DNA of 64,000 nt from Carettochelys insculpta (GCF_033958435.1 NC_134144.1:7496010-7560009), one strand, 5' to 3'. Shown: positions 10,069 to 22,398, counted from the first letter of the stretch. Numbers and translations: made by a program. The notes: generated by a model not told the origin, from the letters alone.

Positions 10069-13000
10069 TAGTAAAACTAATGAATGTTTAAGTAGCAAAA
10101 AGGAAAGAGAGAATTATTTAGAGGTTTAAAGCAGGCAACAGACAAGCAGTTGCTGGAACTATGGGTGCATGGAGTACTGCCGTACCCCCTGTTGGAAGTG
10201 GTTTCCATCATATACAAGGTTTATAGTCTGATTTAATTGGTCTCAGCACCCCAGCAGTTTTAGTCTGCAGTTCCTGACATTGACAGCGGTGTAGTAAACT
10301 GGCATCACTGGATGTCTTTTAAGGCTTACCCAAACTGTCCATGGGGATTTCTTAGCTCCAGCCCTCGTAAGAGTCCAAACAGCAAAGAGAGAATCGTTCC
10401 TGCTTAGCATCTTTATATGCATTTCCGCAGACTTCAAACTGACGGGACAGATATTTCTGCATATTACTACTTTTTGGATGGATGGAGAATCCACAAAATT
10501 TTTGTCCTACACTGGGCCATTTAGTTTTGATAGTCCTTCTTGTTGGCCAAGGGAATCACTCTTCCTGCGTACATTTACAAGTTCAGAGCAGATATGTTTA
10601 CCATTATAAAACAAAATGAAAACGCTCTTATCTTATCACATATGGTATACACACATTGCAAGTGTGATTAGTCAGCTTACAGACATTTTATAGAGGCTAA
10701 ATACATTTTTACAAGCCTAATTCCTAGAATTCTAATATACAGATGAACTGGTCTGTTTCCACGTATGAATTTGTCAGTTGCTAAAGGTTAACACTTGGTC
10801 TACTAGCATCACTACCATCACTCTAAAATTGTTTTTGGAGCTGCCCCTTGGAAGTCTGACACAGTTCCGCAAGATCTTGGATTCCATGCAAGCAAATGCC
10901 TGAATGTTCAAATCCCTAGTTATAATCTAGAATTTGACCTATAGGAGCTACTTTTATTATTTGAGTATGGATGATGATTACTCTGACTGTCCAAAAGATC
11001 ACCCTAACCCTACTGATTTTACCAAAAAAATGTCCACAATACACAAGTGTCGTCATGATATACAAAATCTTGGATCAACGACTCCACAGAAATGTTCCAT
11101 CGACAATGCAGTCCAATTTTTGTTAATACAGCTATACATACAATTACCCTCAGACTTTACTAAATGATAAATTAATTAACTGCTACTTTAAATTCCAGCA
11201 AAAAGTTTTTAATTACATTCAAGCCAATGACTGTTTAAGACATAATCTGTTTCCTAGGTTCTCACTAAAGCTGTCTTACCTTCTGCTCCTTGCTTCATGC
11301 TTGCAGATTGAAAATCATAGCTGAGCCCTTCTTTTATTTTAAGTGCAATTAGTTTGATTTCATGTTTGTTTGTTGGTTCAGAAATCTAGTGAAGGTGCCA
11401 TCTTTCTTAACTAATCTGAATTAAAGCTGAAACTTCAGAGTTTTGCACTATTTGTTTTCTATGACAAACAAGCAGCTCCTGTGATCATGCATCATTTGCT
11501 TCTGCATCTAGCATCAGAAAAAACTGATCTGTGTCCTGAAATCCGTCACTATCTTCAAACTTGAGGGAGCTTCCATTGAAGCTTGTACTGTATATCTGAG
11601 AAACCACTGATGCTCAGAAGAGCTTAAGACCACAGTTGCATGAATGTTGAAGTCATAGAAGAATATTCAGCCTGGGAAAAGAAAACATAGGACTTGTTTT
11701 GAGACACTTTTTTTGTGTGTGAGAGAGATTTAAACTTTGTCTCTAGGTTGTGTCATTCCTCCCATGAACAAAGTCAGCATATGTTGTATTTTGGCATAAT
11801 TGTTGGATTTTGAAAGGTATTTGAGGGAGCTAAGTACCTAAGTGCTATTAAATCACTCTTAAGTTTCTGTGGGGAAAAAAGAGGTTGTTTATCAATTATC
11901 ATATGGGCTATATAATGTATCAGTTATCATATGGGTTATATAATGTATGGAATAGATAAAACATCATTCAAAAATATTGGCCAACAGTTACCACACAGCT
12001 ATCCGACATACCATGATTTCCTCTATCATCCAAGAAAAACTCAAAACAGGTTGTTCAGGTATCACTTTTGCATGTTTCAGATGCCTACTGCTGTTTATCT
12101 CAACTTCTGCATTGGTGCAGACCTACTTGGTATGGCAGGGATTCCACAGCTTCTGATATTTGTTAGTGTTAGACAAGCTGGAGTCCCCACAGTTAAAGGG
12201 TACCAGGACCGTTTGCTTGCCCTTTATTTTACTGTGACCCATCCATTGGAAGAATTTAGGAGAGCATAAAGGAGCAGCATTGGATCAGTTTCCTCAGCAG
12301 GATGGTATTCTCCTCCCCATCATTTCAGGAATGCATACTTTGATAAGGATCTTTGTCCATGTCAGGGACTGTGTGGTCCGCTGTGGCTACCACCCCATCT
12401 CCCATATTGGCCTTCTGCCTATAGCCGCACAGGGATCCTTGAATGGTGTTAGCAGCAGCAATTTGCCATAGCTCTGAGTCAATTGCACCAGGAAACTTGA
12501 GCTTCACAGTCTCTTTCACATGAGGAAACACTTGAAGAAGAGAAGACAAGGGTGGCTGCCCCTCAAACATTCATTTTGTTCCCATCTCCAGACACTGCAG
12601 TCATGTCACCGCCATCATTGATGGTGAATGACTTTTGCCAATTCTGGTACCTGGTGGAGAGGGTAGCTGACACCCTCCGGATACCTCTTGAGCAGAATAA
12701 AGACTCTAACTTGTAAACATACCGCAATTGGCAACACCCACTTGGATTGTGTTACTCGTTAATGAAGTGCTCCAGGATCCATCAAAGGATTTATGGCAAA
12801 CTTTAGCCCCCATGTAGCCCATTCATACATTTTATGTTCTCTCCAGGGACAAATAATTTATGTTTTCATCCGTTTCTAAAGACCCCATTTCCAGCAGGCC
12901 TCATGGTGGACTCCAACAAACAAATGGGTCAGGGAGGGAGGGCTGACAAGAGTCTTTGCTGGGCCCTTGGGAGAGGCCTTCTCCCCCTAGGCAGAGATGT

Positions 13001-13354
13001 TCCCTGAGGAGGAAGGTGTGGGGCTGGGTGCTAACCTCCCCCCCAGCCCTTTGGCACAGTGGGGGGGCTGCAACCGTTACTGTGGCCAGGATCCTCAGGC
13101 CCTTTTAAATCACTGAGACACAGGGCTGCTGCTCCCTTATCCCCCTCCACACTTGTTGTAGGCCCTGCAAGGAGGTTAAAACATTGAGCAACACCATCCA
13201 ACTGGTAGCACTTCCTCTCAACTCCTTGCCCTGCCCCTCTTCTGGGATCCTTCTCATGAAACAACACTGAGTCATGAAGGATATGTCCCTTAGTGACTAT
13301 TAGCCAAGATGGCGAAGGACACAAGCCCTTTTTCTGGGTATATTAAGACTCTAA
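10069..13354 (+). other. ERBB4 intron 2, no recognised repeat; unassigned open frames
   Basis: AT-rich intron. Between about 11931 and 12720 both strands have overlapping open frames of 60-112 codons, for example minus-strand 12325-12570 and plus-strand 11931-12269. I recognise no domain in them. They could be a decayed processed pseudogene or transposase, or chance. Confidence 0.45.
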
Positions 13355-13652
13355 AGCTACATATACATTAGCCTGGATGACTGACCCACTCAGGGTCGAT
13401 ATTCCAGGTTTTGATTTTGTGCATTTGGTAGGGATGAGCAAAATAGACTTCTCGGCGGTCACAGTCAACCCCTGTACTCCTCGTGAGACACAAGGAGAAA
13501 GAGAGGTTGATGGGAGAAACTCTCCTGTCAGTCTTCTTCATGAAGGCTGGCTAAGTTAGCTGAGCACAAATACTTCGATTCTAGTTACACAATTGCCATA
13601 GCTAGAATTGCATATCTGCAATTGACTTACTTTGCCTGGTATAGACATAGCC
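13355..13652. mobile_element. MITE-like element (family E)
   Basis: The right end TATAGACATAGCC mirrors the left AGCTACATATACATTAGCC imperfectly. The interior has ATTGACTTAC and TTGCAATTGACT-type text and GTCGATATTCC that recurs in the related elements at 24000-24235 and 43086-43305. Non-coding and diverged. Confidence 0.5.
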
Positions 13653-13729
13653 TAACTGCCAGAAACTGGAACTGAGTGACACAGAATGGATCACTCAGTA
13701 ACTGCCCTGTTTTGTAGTAGTAACAGAGA

Positions 13730-14252
13730 GTAAGCCGTGCTAGTCTATACACTATCAAAACAAAAAGCAGTCAAGTAGCACTTTAAAGATTAGCAAAATA
13801 GTTTATTAGGTGAGCTTTCGTGGGACAGACCCACTTCTTCAGACCATAGCCAGACCAGAACAGACTCAATATTTAAGACACAGAGAACCAAAAACAGTAA
13901 GCAAGGAGGACAAATCAAAAAAAGATAATCAAGGTGAGCAAATCAGAGCGTGGAGGGGTGGAGGGGAAGGTCAAGAATTAGATTGAGCCAAGTATGCAGA
14001 CGAGCCCCTATAGTGACTCAGAAAGTTCCCATCACGATTTAAACCATGTGCTAATGTGCCGAATTTGAATATAAAAGCCAGCTCCTCCGCTTCTCTTTCC
14101 AAAATGGTGCGATAATGTCTCTTCAGTAGCACACATACCTTGAGGTCATTGACAGAATGCCCCATTCCATTAAAATGTTGACTAACTGGTTTGTGGATCT
14201 GTTTTGTTCGTTCCTTCTGAAGTATCTGGCATGGGTGACACTTAGAAGACAA
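13730..14252 (-). mobile_element. Penelope-like element (PLE), 3' part
   Basis: The minus strand begins with the end of an ORF (see the pseudogene entry), then a 3' region and a tail that includes GAAGAAGTGGGTCTGTCCC, CACGAAAGCTC, TCTTTAAAGTGCTACTTGAC and the terminal GACTAGCACGGCTTACTCTC. The same order occurs at 19405-19810, and tail-only copies occur at 23110, 25305, 39782, 44397 and 63250. The tail keeps a weak hammerhead-like core: CUGAAGA, a 5-bp stem (GTGGG/CCCAC), then GAAA. The copy is 5'-truncated. Confidence 0.8.
13971..14252 (-). pseudogene. C-terminal remnant of PLE GIY-YIG endonuclease ORF
   Basis: About 93 codons remain open on the minus strand. The segment with VSQHFNGMGHSVNDLKV and LEREAEELAFIFKFGTL resembles the region after the GIY-YIG motif in Penelope-like endonucleases, where a HFN..GHS..DLKV-like stretch and a conserved acidic residue occur. 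The GIY-YIG motif and the reverse transcriptase are absent, so the fragment cannot be active. The copy at 19405-19810 has the equivalent protein text broken by stops. Confidence 0.7.
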
Positions 14253-14253
14253 G

Positions 14254-14312
14254 GTACTGGGCTAGATGGAAGAGTGATCTGACTCAGTATAACAGAGATC
14301 ATGCTCCATATT
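14254..14312 (+). mobile_element. CR1-type 3' end fragment
   Basis: ACTGGGCTAGATGGAAGAG then GATCTGACTCAGTATAACAG matches the sense orientation of a CR1 3' end. It is short and diverged, and directly abuts the PLE at 13730-14252. Confidence 0.45.
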
Positions 14313-15437
14313 TGTTCAAATGATCACTAAACCGTTATTTACTTTTTTATGTTTATGAATTAGAGTAGTACATTTCATGTTGCTGAATTGTCCTGGAATG
14401 TGGTTTCAAAGCCTCTCCTTCTGTTCCTGGCTCTTGTTTTCCCCCTGCAGCAGATCAAAGTAGTTTCCAAGCTTGCTTATGTTGTACAAAATGTGCCTAT
14501 TAAGCTAAAATAATCTCTACATCATCATCAGATCTCAGCATCTCACACATACGAATTCTTTTGCCCTCATGCAATGTTGCAGTTATTCCTGTTTTACAAG
14601 GGGGGAACAGCTGCCTGGATTCAATAAAGCACATGGTTAATTTTAAGCAAAAACTTTATGGCCAGTTTTAAAAGTGTTTAGGTGGTGACTCTCATTTAAA
14701 TCAGTAGGAGTTAGGCACCTAGATATCTTTACAAATTCAAGCCTACTCGCTTTACTAAACCAGGGACAGAAATTAAGTAACTTGTCCCAGGGTCAAACAG
14801 AGTCTGTGTGTCAAAAGCCAGAAGCCACACACAATTTGCCTAAGTTCCTTGTCCACAAGACTGTCCTTTCTCAATAGATGTTAAAAAAATCCACAGCATT
14901 TATGTGAAAAATCAGTTGTCTTAATTGTTCTTTGATCTGTTGTTCTGAATCAAAGACAAATGAATTCTCTTATTTTGCTCCATTTCACTAGGTTTCCTTT
15001 AAGTGTCAGAACAAAAGGCCAATTAAAGAAGTGAAGTAACAGCCTTCTCTCTTATTCTCATTGACAGAACTTGCTCTTGATTTCCTTTTCCAAACTTCTT
15101 GTGCTCAGCTAGCATTAATGACAATCAGAGCTTCTGCTTTTAGATTTTAACTGATAGAATTCCCCCTGAAGTTGTTTTCACAGTGTGACATCTTGAAAAT
15201 AAGTGTAGAAAATAATTGATTTTAGAAATCCCATTTCTTTAGATTGTTTGTTTGGCTTGTCTGTCAGTTTATATCCCAGAAAGTGTTACTGAGAAGTTAA
15301 ATAATACATCCAGATTGGCAAAACTGCTACTGAGTTCAGTAGCACCAGTATTTCACTCAGAATCTTAGTTCGTAATTACCCGTGATCAGCATCTTTCAGC
15401 ACTTCTATAATAAAATCTGCCTGATGATGAGCTAGAG
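14313..15437 (+). other. ERBB4 intron 2, possible very old repeat
   Basis: Mostly unclassified intron. Text at about 14650-14860 (AGTAGGAGTTAGGCACCTAG, then AACTTGTCCCAGGGTCA) looks like an ancient amniote interspersed repeat, but I cannot name the family. Confidence 0.4.
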
Positions 15438-15953
15438 TAGTGTTTCTCAAGCAGGGGTACCAGTACCCTCAGGGTTACACTGCGATCTTCCAGGTGTTAC
15501 ATCTACTCACAGAGATATTTGCCTAGTTTTACACCAGGCTACATAAAAACACTAGTAAAGTCAGTACAATCTAAAAGTTCATTTAGACAATGATTTGTTT
15601 CTGCTGCTTCATGTGGTTATGCTGAAATTTAAGTAGAATGCATTGATTTAATAATAAAATGGTAGAAAGTCAGTGAGTTTGCAGGAGTAGTCTTCTGTGA
15701 TATTTTTGCATGTTTCTGTAATTGAGTAGTCTGTGAGTGCGGTGTAACTTGGTGGTATGCAAAACAAATCTAACTCCTCAAACGGGTACGGTAATCTGGA
15801 CAGGTTGAATGGAACTTGTTACAAGACTTCAGATTTCCTTAGGGCTGTGTTTCCCACCTGGTGTTATGTGCACCCTTTGGGGTTCATGAGAGAAGTCTGG
15901 TGGTACTTATTTTTTAAAGGGATACTTGATTAAGGAAAGTTTGAGAAACAGTG
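15438..15953. mobile_element. Non-autonomous hAT-like element 1
   Basis: Left end TAGTGTTTCTCAAGC and right end TTTGAGAAACAGTG are inverted copies. The flanks are AGCTAGAG (15430-15437) and ATCTAGAG (15954-15961), an 8-bp duplication with one mismatch, as expected for hAT transposition. No transposase is present. Confidence 0.65.
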
Positions 15954-15961
15954 ATCTAGAG

Positions 15962-16280
15962 CAAGGGTGTGCAAAGCAGGGGGGTAGGCCCCCTTGGGGG
16001 GGCATGAAATTTTGTAAGGGGGGCCGCAGCACATAGTGCTGCTGGGTCTCAGGCTCATCCATCTCATTAAACATATTGAAATATGTTACTATTTTTATGT
16101 ATGTGTATTCCCATTGATATACAGATTAATAAAGTTTTTACATTCTACAGACTTACTTTCTTATGCATGCTGAAAGGTTTGTTGTTGTCAGTTTGGATTA
16201 CATTTGATAGGTTGGGAGAGGGGGTCTGCTAATTGCAGGAACAAAAGGTGGAGCCCCATGTAATAATTTGTTCACCCTGG
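15962..16280. mobile_element. Non-autonomous hAT-like element 2
   Basis: The left end CAAGGGTGTGCAAAG is matched in inverted form by TTGTTCACCCTGG. The flanks ATCTAGAG (15954-15961) and ACCTAGAG (16281-16288) form an 8-bp duplication with one mismatch. The left copy is shared with hAT element 1. The interior begins with a G-rich run and has no coding potential. Confidence 0.65.
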
Positions 16281-16594
16281 ACCTAGAGATGGAGGGTTTT
16301 CCTCTGTTAAATGACAGCTTTTTCCAAACTGAAAATTGTCACTGGGAGGAGGTAGATTTGGACTCAATATATGTGGAAATTAACTTGAAAAAAAGTGAGC
16401 TGGTAAAAATGAAATGCAAATTTAGAAGAACTGCATAAAATGAAAAATAAATTTCAGGGGAAAAAGAAACAGAAATCTGGAAACCTCAATTATAACTAAG
16501 ATGTAAAGACAAGAGTGGCAGAAAGTGAGTAAAGATCTGCTACCAATAGTTCTGCTTCTGTTTCTCACTCAAGGAATTAACGTAATCTAGTAAT

Positions 16595-16790
16595 GGGGGT
16601 GCATCTACACTAGAAACTAACTTCGAAGTAGGGAGCCCTTTGCACTTACTTTGAAGGAGGGAGCCCAACTCCAAAGTCCTTGCTCCATTTCTGGGAATGG
16701 AGTAGTACCCCACTTCAAAGTTTAACTTCAAAGTAGGATGTGTGTAGATGTTCAACTTCAAAGTTATGTTTGTAGTGTAGACCCAGCCCC
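16595..16790. mobile_element. Short foldback MITE
   Basis: GGGGGTGCATCTACACTAG and GTAGTGTAGACCCAGCCCC are inverted copies. The arms carry AACTTCGAAGTAGG and its complement, meeting in the middle of a 196-bp element. It shares the TCTACAC end with the other MITEs but has a distinct core. Confidence 0.75.
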
Positions 16791-17152
16791 TGTTTTAGGG
16801 AATTGAGAATATGACCTCAAGCTCTCTACTTCTAAATCACTGATTTCCATCACGTTAAGTTTATAGCTGCAGGTTGGCTCTACTCAGTAGTCTGTGTGAA
16901 AAGACTTCCTTAATCTTCTTTCCTGCAACACCTGTAAGTAGTCACTTAGGATTTTTTTTATGTGCTCTGTGCTTCTCATCTACATTGTAATATTTAGCCA
17001 GTTAGAAGAAAGTCCAAGAGTCATACCTTATGGGTACTTGGCAGCATGGAGGTTCAGTAGAGCTTAAATGCTTGCTGAATACAGATACGCTAATATGCTT
17101 GATGTGCCTACCTGAATTGGGGCCTTAATCATGATTGAACAGGAGGGAAATA

Positions 17153-17446
17153 AAGGTTGAACCTCTCTAAACCAGATCTCTCTTGTCTGGCAACCTCTGC
17201 AATCTGGTATGATTTTAGTTAGCTGACGACCATTTATGGGCATGGGCAAGTTTCCTGTAGTCCCATAAAGTTTGTTTCCAGCCAGTTCTTTATTTGTAAT
17301 TTAGCCCTAAATGTCTTCTAGTACCCAGTAAGCAGTGGAAGTGTTGCTAATGTGCTAGACAATATTGACCTCCCCATGGTCTGGCAAATTTTGTCATCTG
17401 ACACTGGCTAGGTCCTGAGGGTGCTGGATGAGAGAGCTTCAACATG
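17153..17446. mobile_element. Tigger-like MITE copy 2
   Basis: AGGTTGAACCTCTCT after TA and GAGAGCTTCAACATG before TA are inverted ends. The internal GATTTTAGTTAGCTGACGAC and GTCCTGAGGGTGCTGGAT match the 56859-57177 copy in the same order. The orientation is opposite to the 9285 and 61968 copies. Confidence 0.7.
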
Positions 17447-18232
17447 TACTCTACAGGATATATTGTAATTGTTGGATTTGTATGTCTGTACACTCTGGTT
17501 CTGTCTTACCTCTCACCATATTTACCAAGTGCAGAGCCAGTTGATTAATTATTTATTATTATTGTATATTATTGATTCTCTGACATGGCATGCTTCATTC
17601 TCTTTCAGTTAGAATTTGCACTTTATTTTCATTATTTCAGCCTGTTTGTTTCCTGTATTCCTTCTCATCTTGGCCAATGAAAATCAATGACCTTTATTTT
17701 GATTTTGTTTATAGCCAGTTTCATTTCCACATGTTCAATGCTGCTGTGCCTGGCTGGGTCACAACTCAGAGACTGCTTTAAAACAGTCCTTGTTGGAATT
17801 TAAAATGCAAATCGTGGAAATCAGATGCCTTAGCCTTTATGTAAAAGATTGTTTATACCAAATCTAATTTTAAGATATGAGTTTGTCTCCTTTTAATCTG
17901 AAAATCTGATTTATTTTAATTGGAAAGCAGGCTTCTGATGTCACATAGATGGTGTGTGGGGAAAAGTGGAAGACAATGGGAAATTGATATGTAGATTAAT
18001 GTACCTGATAAGAGTCCTAAGGAAGGTGCTTTACCTGCAGAATAGGAGAGTATGAGGCATAATACACTAGAAGAGAGTAAAAAAAAAAATTTTTTTTTCC
18101 TGAACACTTCTAGGGACTGGTAGAAGACAGAGAAAGGGAAGAAAGGGACCTGAAGATCTGATCTACATATATTTGCTATGCCTTGCTTTCTGCACAGTAC
18201 TGCCTTGATGAATAAATGTGCATTATACTCTA

Positions 18233-18642
18233 TGGTTATGGCTACACTAGAAAGTTTTTGTCACCAAAACTCACCGCACGTCCACGCACAAAATGTGTTT
18301 TGTTAACAGTCTGGCGACAAAAGTGGGCACTTCTGCCAACAACCTCCTGCCTATCCCAGTTGAGGGAAAGCACCTTTGTTGACAGACTCTGTCAACAAAA
18401 AAGCTGTGCGGACGCTCTGGAAGTGGGGCCTTCTGTTGACAAACAGAGATTCCAGAACAATGGGCAGTCCTGTCCCCTGTGCTTCTGGTTGGCTGTTTCA
18501 TTGACAGAGCAGACTGGCCACTCTGTGAACACTCTTTCGATCTGCTTTAGTGTATGGCCGCACTCTGTTGACAGAAGTTTTGTTGGAAAATCTCTTCCAA
18601 CAGAAACGGCTGCTGAAAGATGCTTTCGCTGTAGCTGTAGCC
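18233..18642. mobile_element. MITE-like element(s), family D
   Basis: It starts GGTTATGGCTACACTAG and ends GCTGTAGCTGTAGCC. The interior has repeated TTGACAGA / TCTGTTGACA words in both orientations, the same words that fill 23436-23980. A second start-like string, ATGGCCGCACTCTG, occurs near 18553, so two partial copies may be joined. Confidence 0.5.
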
Positions 18643-19404
18643 TGAGTTTTCCCTTCTGTTGTCTTTCATGCGGAAGGGAAACAACCCTATCATTAGAGTC
18701 TCATGGCTCAGAGACCACTGAGGTCTCACAAGCTGAATATTAATTGGGGGTGAATATTTTTTTCCTGCAAATATATCAGCCTCATAGCCTTTGCCTTGAC
18801 AGATATTTAAATCTAGTTTGAAATGCTTTAAACTTGCCAAGTTCTAATAGGTCGGCTGCTTTTTTTGCTACATGAAACATGCATTCTTTCTCCTTAAAAA
18901 AATAAACAAACAACAAAAACCTAACAAGCCAAGTCAGAGAAGCAGTCACCTCTGACTCATGTCTCCTCAGAGGAGTCTTCCCATCTGCTTGCCAACACCC
19001 CAGCATCTGTTGTCATGGATGTATGAACATCATCTCTCCCTTTTCAACAACGGAGGTTTACAGATCTTTTCATTAAAATCTATACTCTTTTAAAATGTCA
19101 GCTGGATACAAGGAGGAAACTTCTCAGCAAGGCATGTTACTTGGCTGCCAAGTTGTGTTTACTTCAGAATGAAAACCACGGTGGATAACATCAATCTGTT
19201 TTGTCTCCCATCAGATACTGATGAAGAAGATTATGGTACGTGGTTGGGAAGTAACCATGGCATAGAGCTGGCCAAGGATTTTCCCATCTTCAAAATGGTT
19301 TGCTGGGGAACAGTTTCCACAAAATCCACATTTTTGGGGGAAAAGATTTTGAGTCAGGAAAATAATTAGCTTGGTCTCACTTTGATAGTATTCTGTATCT
19401 GCCT

Positions 19405-19810
19405 TGACAAAACAGTAGCCGTGTAGCACTTTAAAGACTAACAACATAATTTATAGGTGATGAACTTTCGTGGGACAGACCCACTTCTTCAGATCAGAGC
19501 CTTACCAGAACAGGCTCAATATATAAAGCGCAGAGGTCCAAAAATTATTATCAAGGTCAGCAAATCAGAAGAGCAGAGGGACAGCGGGGGGGGGTGTGAG
19601 GTGGGGAAGTTAAGAGTTAAATAAAACATCAAAGTATGTAAAAGAACCCTTTTAATGTCCCTGTTCAAACCAGTGTTAATGTGTCAAATTTGAATATGAA
19701 TGTTAGTTCTGATCAGTCCCTCTGTAGACGGTTGTTAAAGTTCCTTTTAAGTAGAACAGAAACTTTCAGGTCTTTAACAGAATGGACCAGTTAGTTACTG
19801 CAATGCTTCA
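19405..19810 (-). mobile_element. Penelope-like element, 3' part, second copy
   Basis: It parallels 13730-14252: tail words (ACTTTAAAGACTAACAAC, TTTCGTGGGACAGACCCACT, AGAACAGGCTCAATATA), then GGTCAGCAAATCAGA, then the ORF remnant. In the minus strand the remnant gives HSVKDLKVSVLLKRNFNNR followed by stops. The core CUGAAGA, a 5-bp stem and GAAA survive in the tail. 5'-truncated and older by its stops. Confidence 0.75.
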
Positions 19811-20531
19811 CAGAGGATTGGAGGTGGTGAAGGGGGTGGGAGAAACGGTGTAGCCTACATGTCTCATATTCCCTTTCACCCCAGTGAGGTTATTCCTCCA
19901 GTTAGGTGCTTTATGGGAGTCACATGATCACAAGGCACCATGGGAGGAGGAGTCCAGCAATGAAGCCTCCCCATAAAGGAGAACAGAGTTCTGAGGTAGC
20001 GTGCAGCTGTGTAGGACCAGATTAATGCTGGAGTGAAAGCAGTGAGTTTAGAATGATAACACCCATTTCAATGCATTCCTTAAGGCATCTTCAACCCTGC
20101 AGGGATTATAGAGAGACCTGACCAATAATGAGCTAGTACAGCACAATTCAGTAGGGGGAAAGATACGATTTTTATGTCCTCATGCTGGGCTGGCCCGTAT
20201 TTTTGTGCAGCTGCGGAAAGTGTCAGCTTTGTGTTTGAGCAGTGAGAGGTTTCAGCTCCGCCAAGTCTTGGCTTGAATTATACGGAAGTTCTTCTGAGCT
20301 GATCCAGTAGTTCCCGCTGCACTTCAGAACTAAGAAATCTCATTGAAATTGGTAGATGTCTTTTTGGCGATTTCTGTCGCAGTTGGATCAGATTCTGAGC
20401 AGGTCAGTGGTACAATCCAAACTGGCCACTGCTTGGCCCCCTGGCTGGCAGGGCCAGCAGGCATGGTCCACGATTGCTGGTACACGCAGAAGTGATGACT
20501 CCAGATCTGCTGTAGTTCACTGATGAGGCAG
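19811..20531 (+). other. ERBB4 intron 2, no recognised element
   Basis: Unclassified intron between the PLE and CR1 copies. Confidence 0.5.
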
Positions 20532-21190
20532 AAATCGTAGGTTTGGAAGAGACTGCAGGTCATTGACTCCAACCCTCTGATGAAAGCAGGATGAAACCAA
20601 ACCCACCAAAATCCTTGCAGCCAGGGGTTTATCAAGCTGGAATTTAAAGACCTCTAGGGATGGAGATTCCAGCACTTCTCTAGGTAACGCATTCTAGTGC
20701 TTCACCACCCTCCTAGTGAACTAGTTTTTCCTAATATCCAACCTAGACCTTCCACACTGCCACCTGAGACCATTGCTCCTTGTTCTGTCATCTGTCACCA
20801 CGGAGAACAGCCTCTCTCCATCCTCTTTGGAACTCCCCTTCAGGTAGTTGAAGGCTGCTATCAAATCCCACCTCACTCTTGTCTTCTGTAGACTAAATAA
20901 TCCCAGATCCTTCAGCCTCTCCTCGTAAGTCATGTGCTCCAGACCCCTAAGCATTTTTGTTGCCCTCTGCCAGACTCTCTGCAGTACGTTCACATCCTTT
21001 CTGTAATTGAACATAATGCGGCCTCAACAATGCCAAATAAAGGAGAATAGTCACTTCCCTAGATCTGCAGACCACTCCAATACTACTACACCCCGGTATG
21101 TTGTTGGTTTTCTTGGCTCAAGGGCACACTCCTGGCTCATACCTCATCCAGTATAATTCCAAGGTCCTTTTCAAAAACGTCAATCAACTT
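20532..21190 (-). mobile_element. CR1 LINE, 3' end with ORF2 C-terminus
   Basis: A minus-strand frame at 20721-21014 reads as the end of CR1 ORF2. It includes VLQRVWQRATKMLRGLEHM, TYEERLKDLGLFSLQKTRV, DLIAAFNYLKG, GERLFSVVTDDRT and LDIRKN. This is the well-known YEERL...DLIAAYxYLKG...GERLFS...LDIRK block downstream of the reverse transcriptase. The frame breaks before the usual RWNRLP end, and the 3' UTR continues to about 20532. The reverse transcriptase and endonuclease are missing, as in most 5'-truncated CR1 copies. Confidence 0.9.
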
Positions 21191-22147
21191 GATTGTTGTT
21201 ATTGGATCCCCTCCTCCAACATAAAATGCTCTGAACACCAAGGCAGAATTCTAAAGAGCTTATTTTTGGGGCATAGCATGGATATTGATTTTTGAACTGG
21301 TGGTATACAAATATGCACTGTGAACATCACTCATGAAGTACCAGGGTGAAGAGCTAGCATCAGTGCATCATCATAACTGCAAAAAGCTGCACATATGCAA
21401 GACCAAGTTTAGCAAGGGAGTCAGCAAAAGTGGTGCTGAATGAGACACGAGGAATTACAGACCGTGGAACTCCCAAGGCCATGGGTGTTTTGCTGCAGTG
21501 TAGACTCTGCCCTGTGTGCTTACAGGCTGTGAGAGTGGCATTACATGTGATCTGCTTCCCTGTGGATGTCCAAAAGGGTGCATTATAAATGGGAGGGAGG
21601 CTTGTTCTCAGTTAAGTTCATTCTGGTCACACACAGAGCAGTCCTGGAAAAGAGGTAGTTACAAAAAGCATGCAGCCAATCCCATCTTTCAAGGAATGTC
21701 AGACTACTTCGGGTGCAACATGCCTCAGAAATTGACTCCAGTGACAGACCACGGCAGAGAGCGAACTCTCCTGCAGATAGTGCAGCACCTGCTACACAGT
21801 CTCCTGCATAACAAAACCAACAGCAGCGCATCTTTCCAACACTGAACATTGGTTCACACAATCATCCACATTTGTCTTTAGTCTGAGTATGCCAGCTGTG
21901 ACATCTGCCATAACAACATCATATCGTGCATATCTGTATTGAACCAAAAACCAGGACGTCCGCAACAGAGGTTAAAACTTTTAGTTTTGATTTGTTTAGG
22001 TCTTTGTTGGAGTTCCTACACAAACTCATATGGACCAGCCCTATCCTCTTGCAGTGAGGTCCGGGAGCATATTGGCAGCTCCTGTGTCCGATGGTGGGAC
22101 TGGAGAGGAAGGCACCTCCCACCACACAGCAAAACCCTGCTGTTGTT
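21191..22147 (+). other. ERBB4 intron 2, no recognised element
   Basis: Unclassified intron. Short open frames of about 80-110 codons on both strands show no recognisable domain. Confidence 0.45.
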
Positions 22148-22398
22148 AGCCGTGTATACACAGGGACAAATCTTCGCAATGGCCATGTTTTGAAGATTAC
22201 TAATGAAGTGCTGAATTGAATATTCAGCACCTCATTAGCATTAGGACTCCTCCAGCTGTGGCGCTTCGAAAGCGCTGAGGCTGGAAGCATCCTAATGCTC
22301 ATGAGGCGCTGAATATTCAACTCAGCGCCTCATTAATAATCTTTGAAATGGCCATTAGCATGGCCATTTCGAAGATTTGTGTCCATGTAGACACACCC
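22148..22398. mobile_element. Foldback MITE (family A), short variant
   Basis: Ends AGCCGTGTATACACAGGG and CATGTAGACACACCC are imperfect inverted copies. The arms contain GGCCATGTTTTGAAGATTAC and the complementary ATCTTTGAAATGGCC, with TGAATATTCAGC words inside. A GTT on each side (22145-22147 and 22399-22401) fits a 3-bp duplication. It lacks the central part of the 9426 and 31375 copies. Confidence 0.7.

Noticed and set aside
11931..12720. Possible processed pseudogene or transposase
   Set aside because: Frames on both strands are short and carry no motif I can name. I saw no poly-A tract or target duplication.
18216..18743. 175-codon + frame with cysteine-rich stretches
   Set aside because: Lies across the family D MITE-like region and has no domain similarity I recognise. 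Opposing frames overlap.
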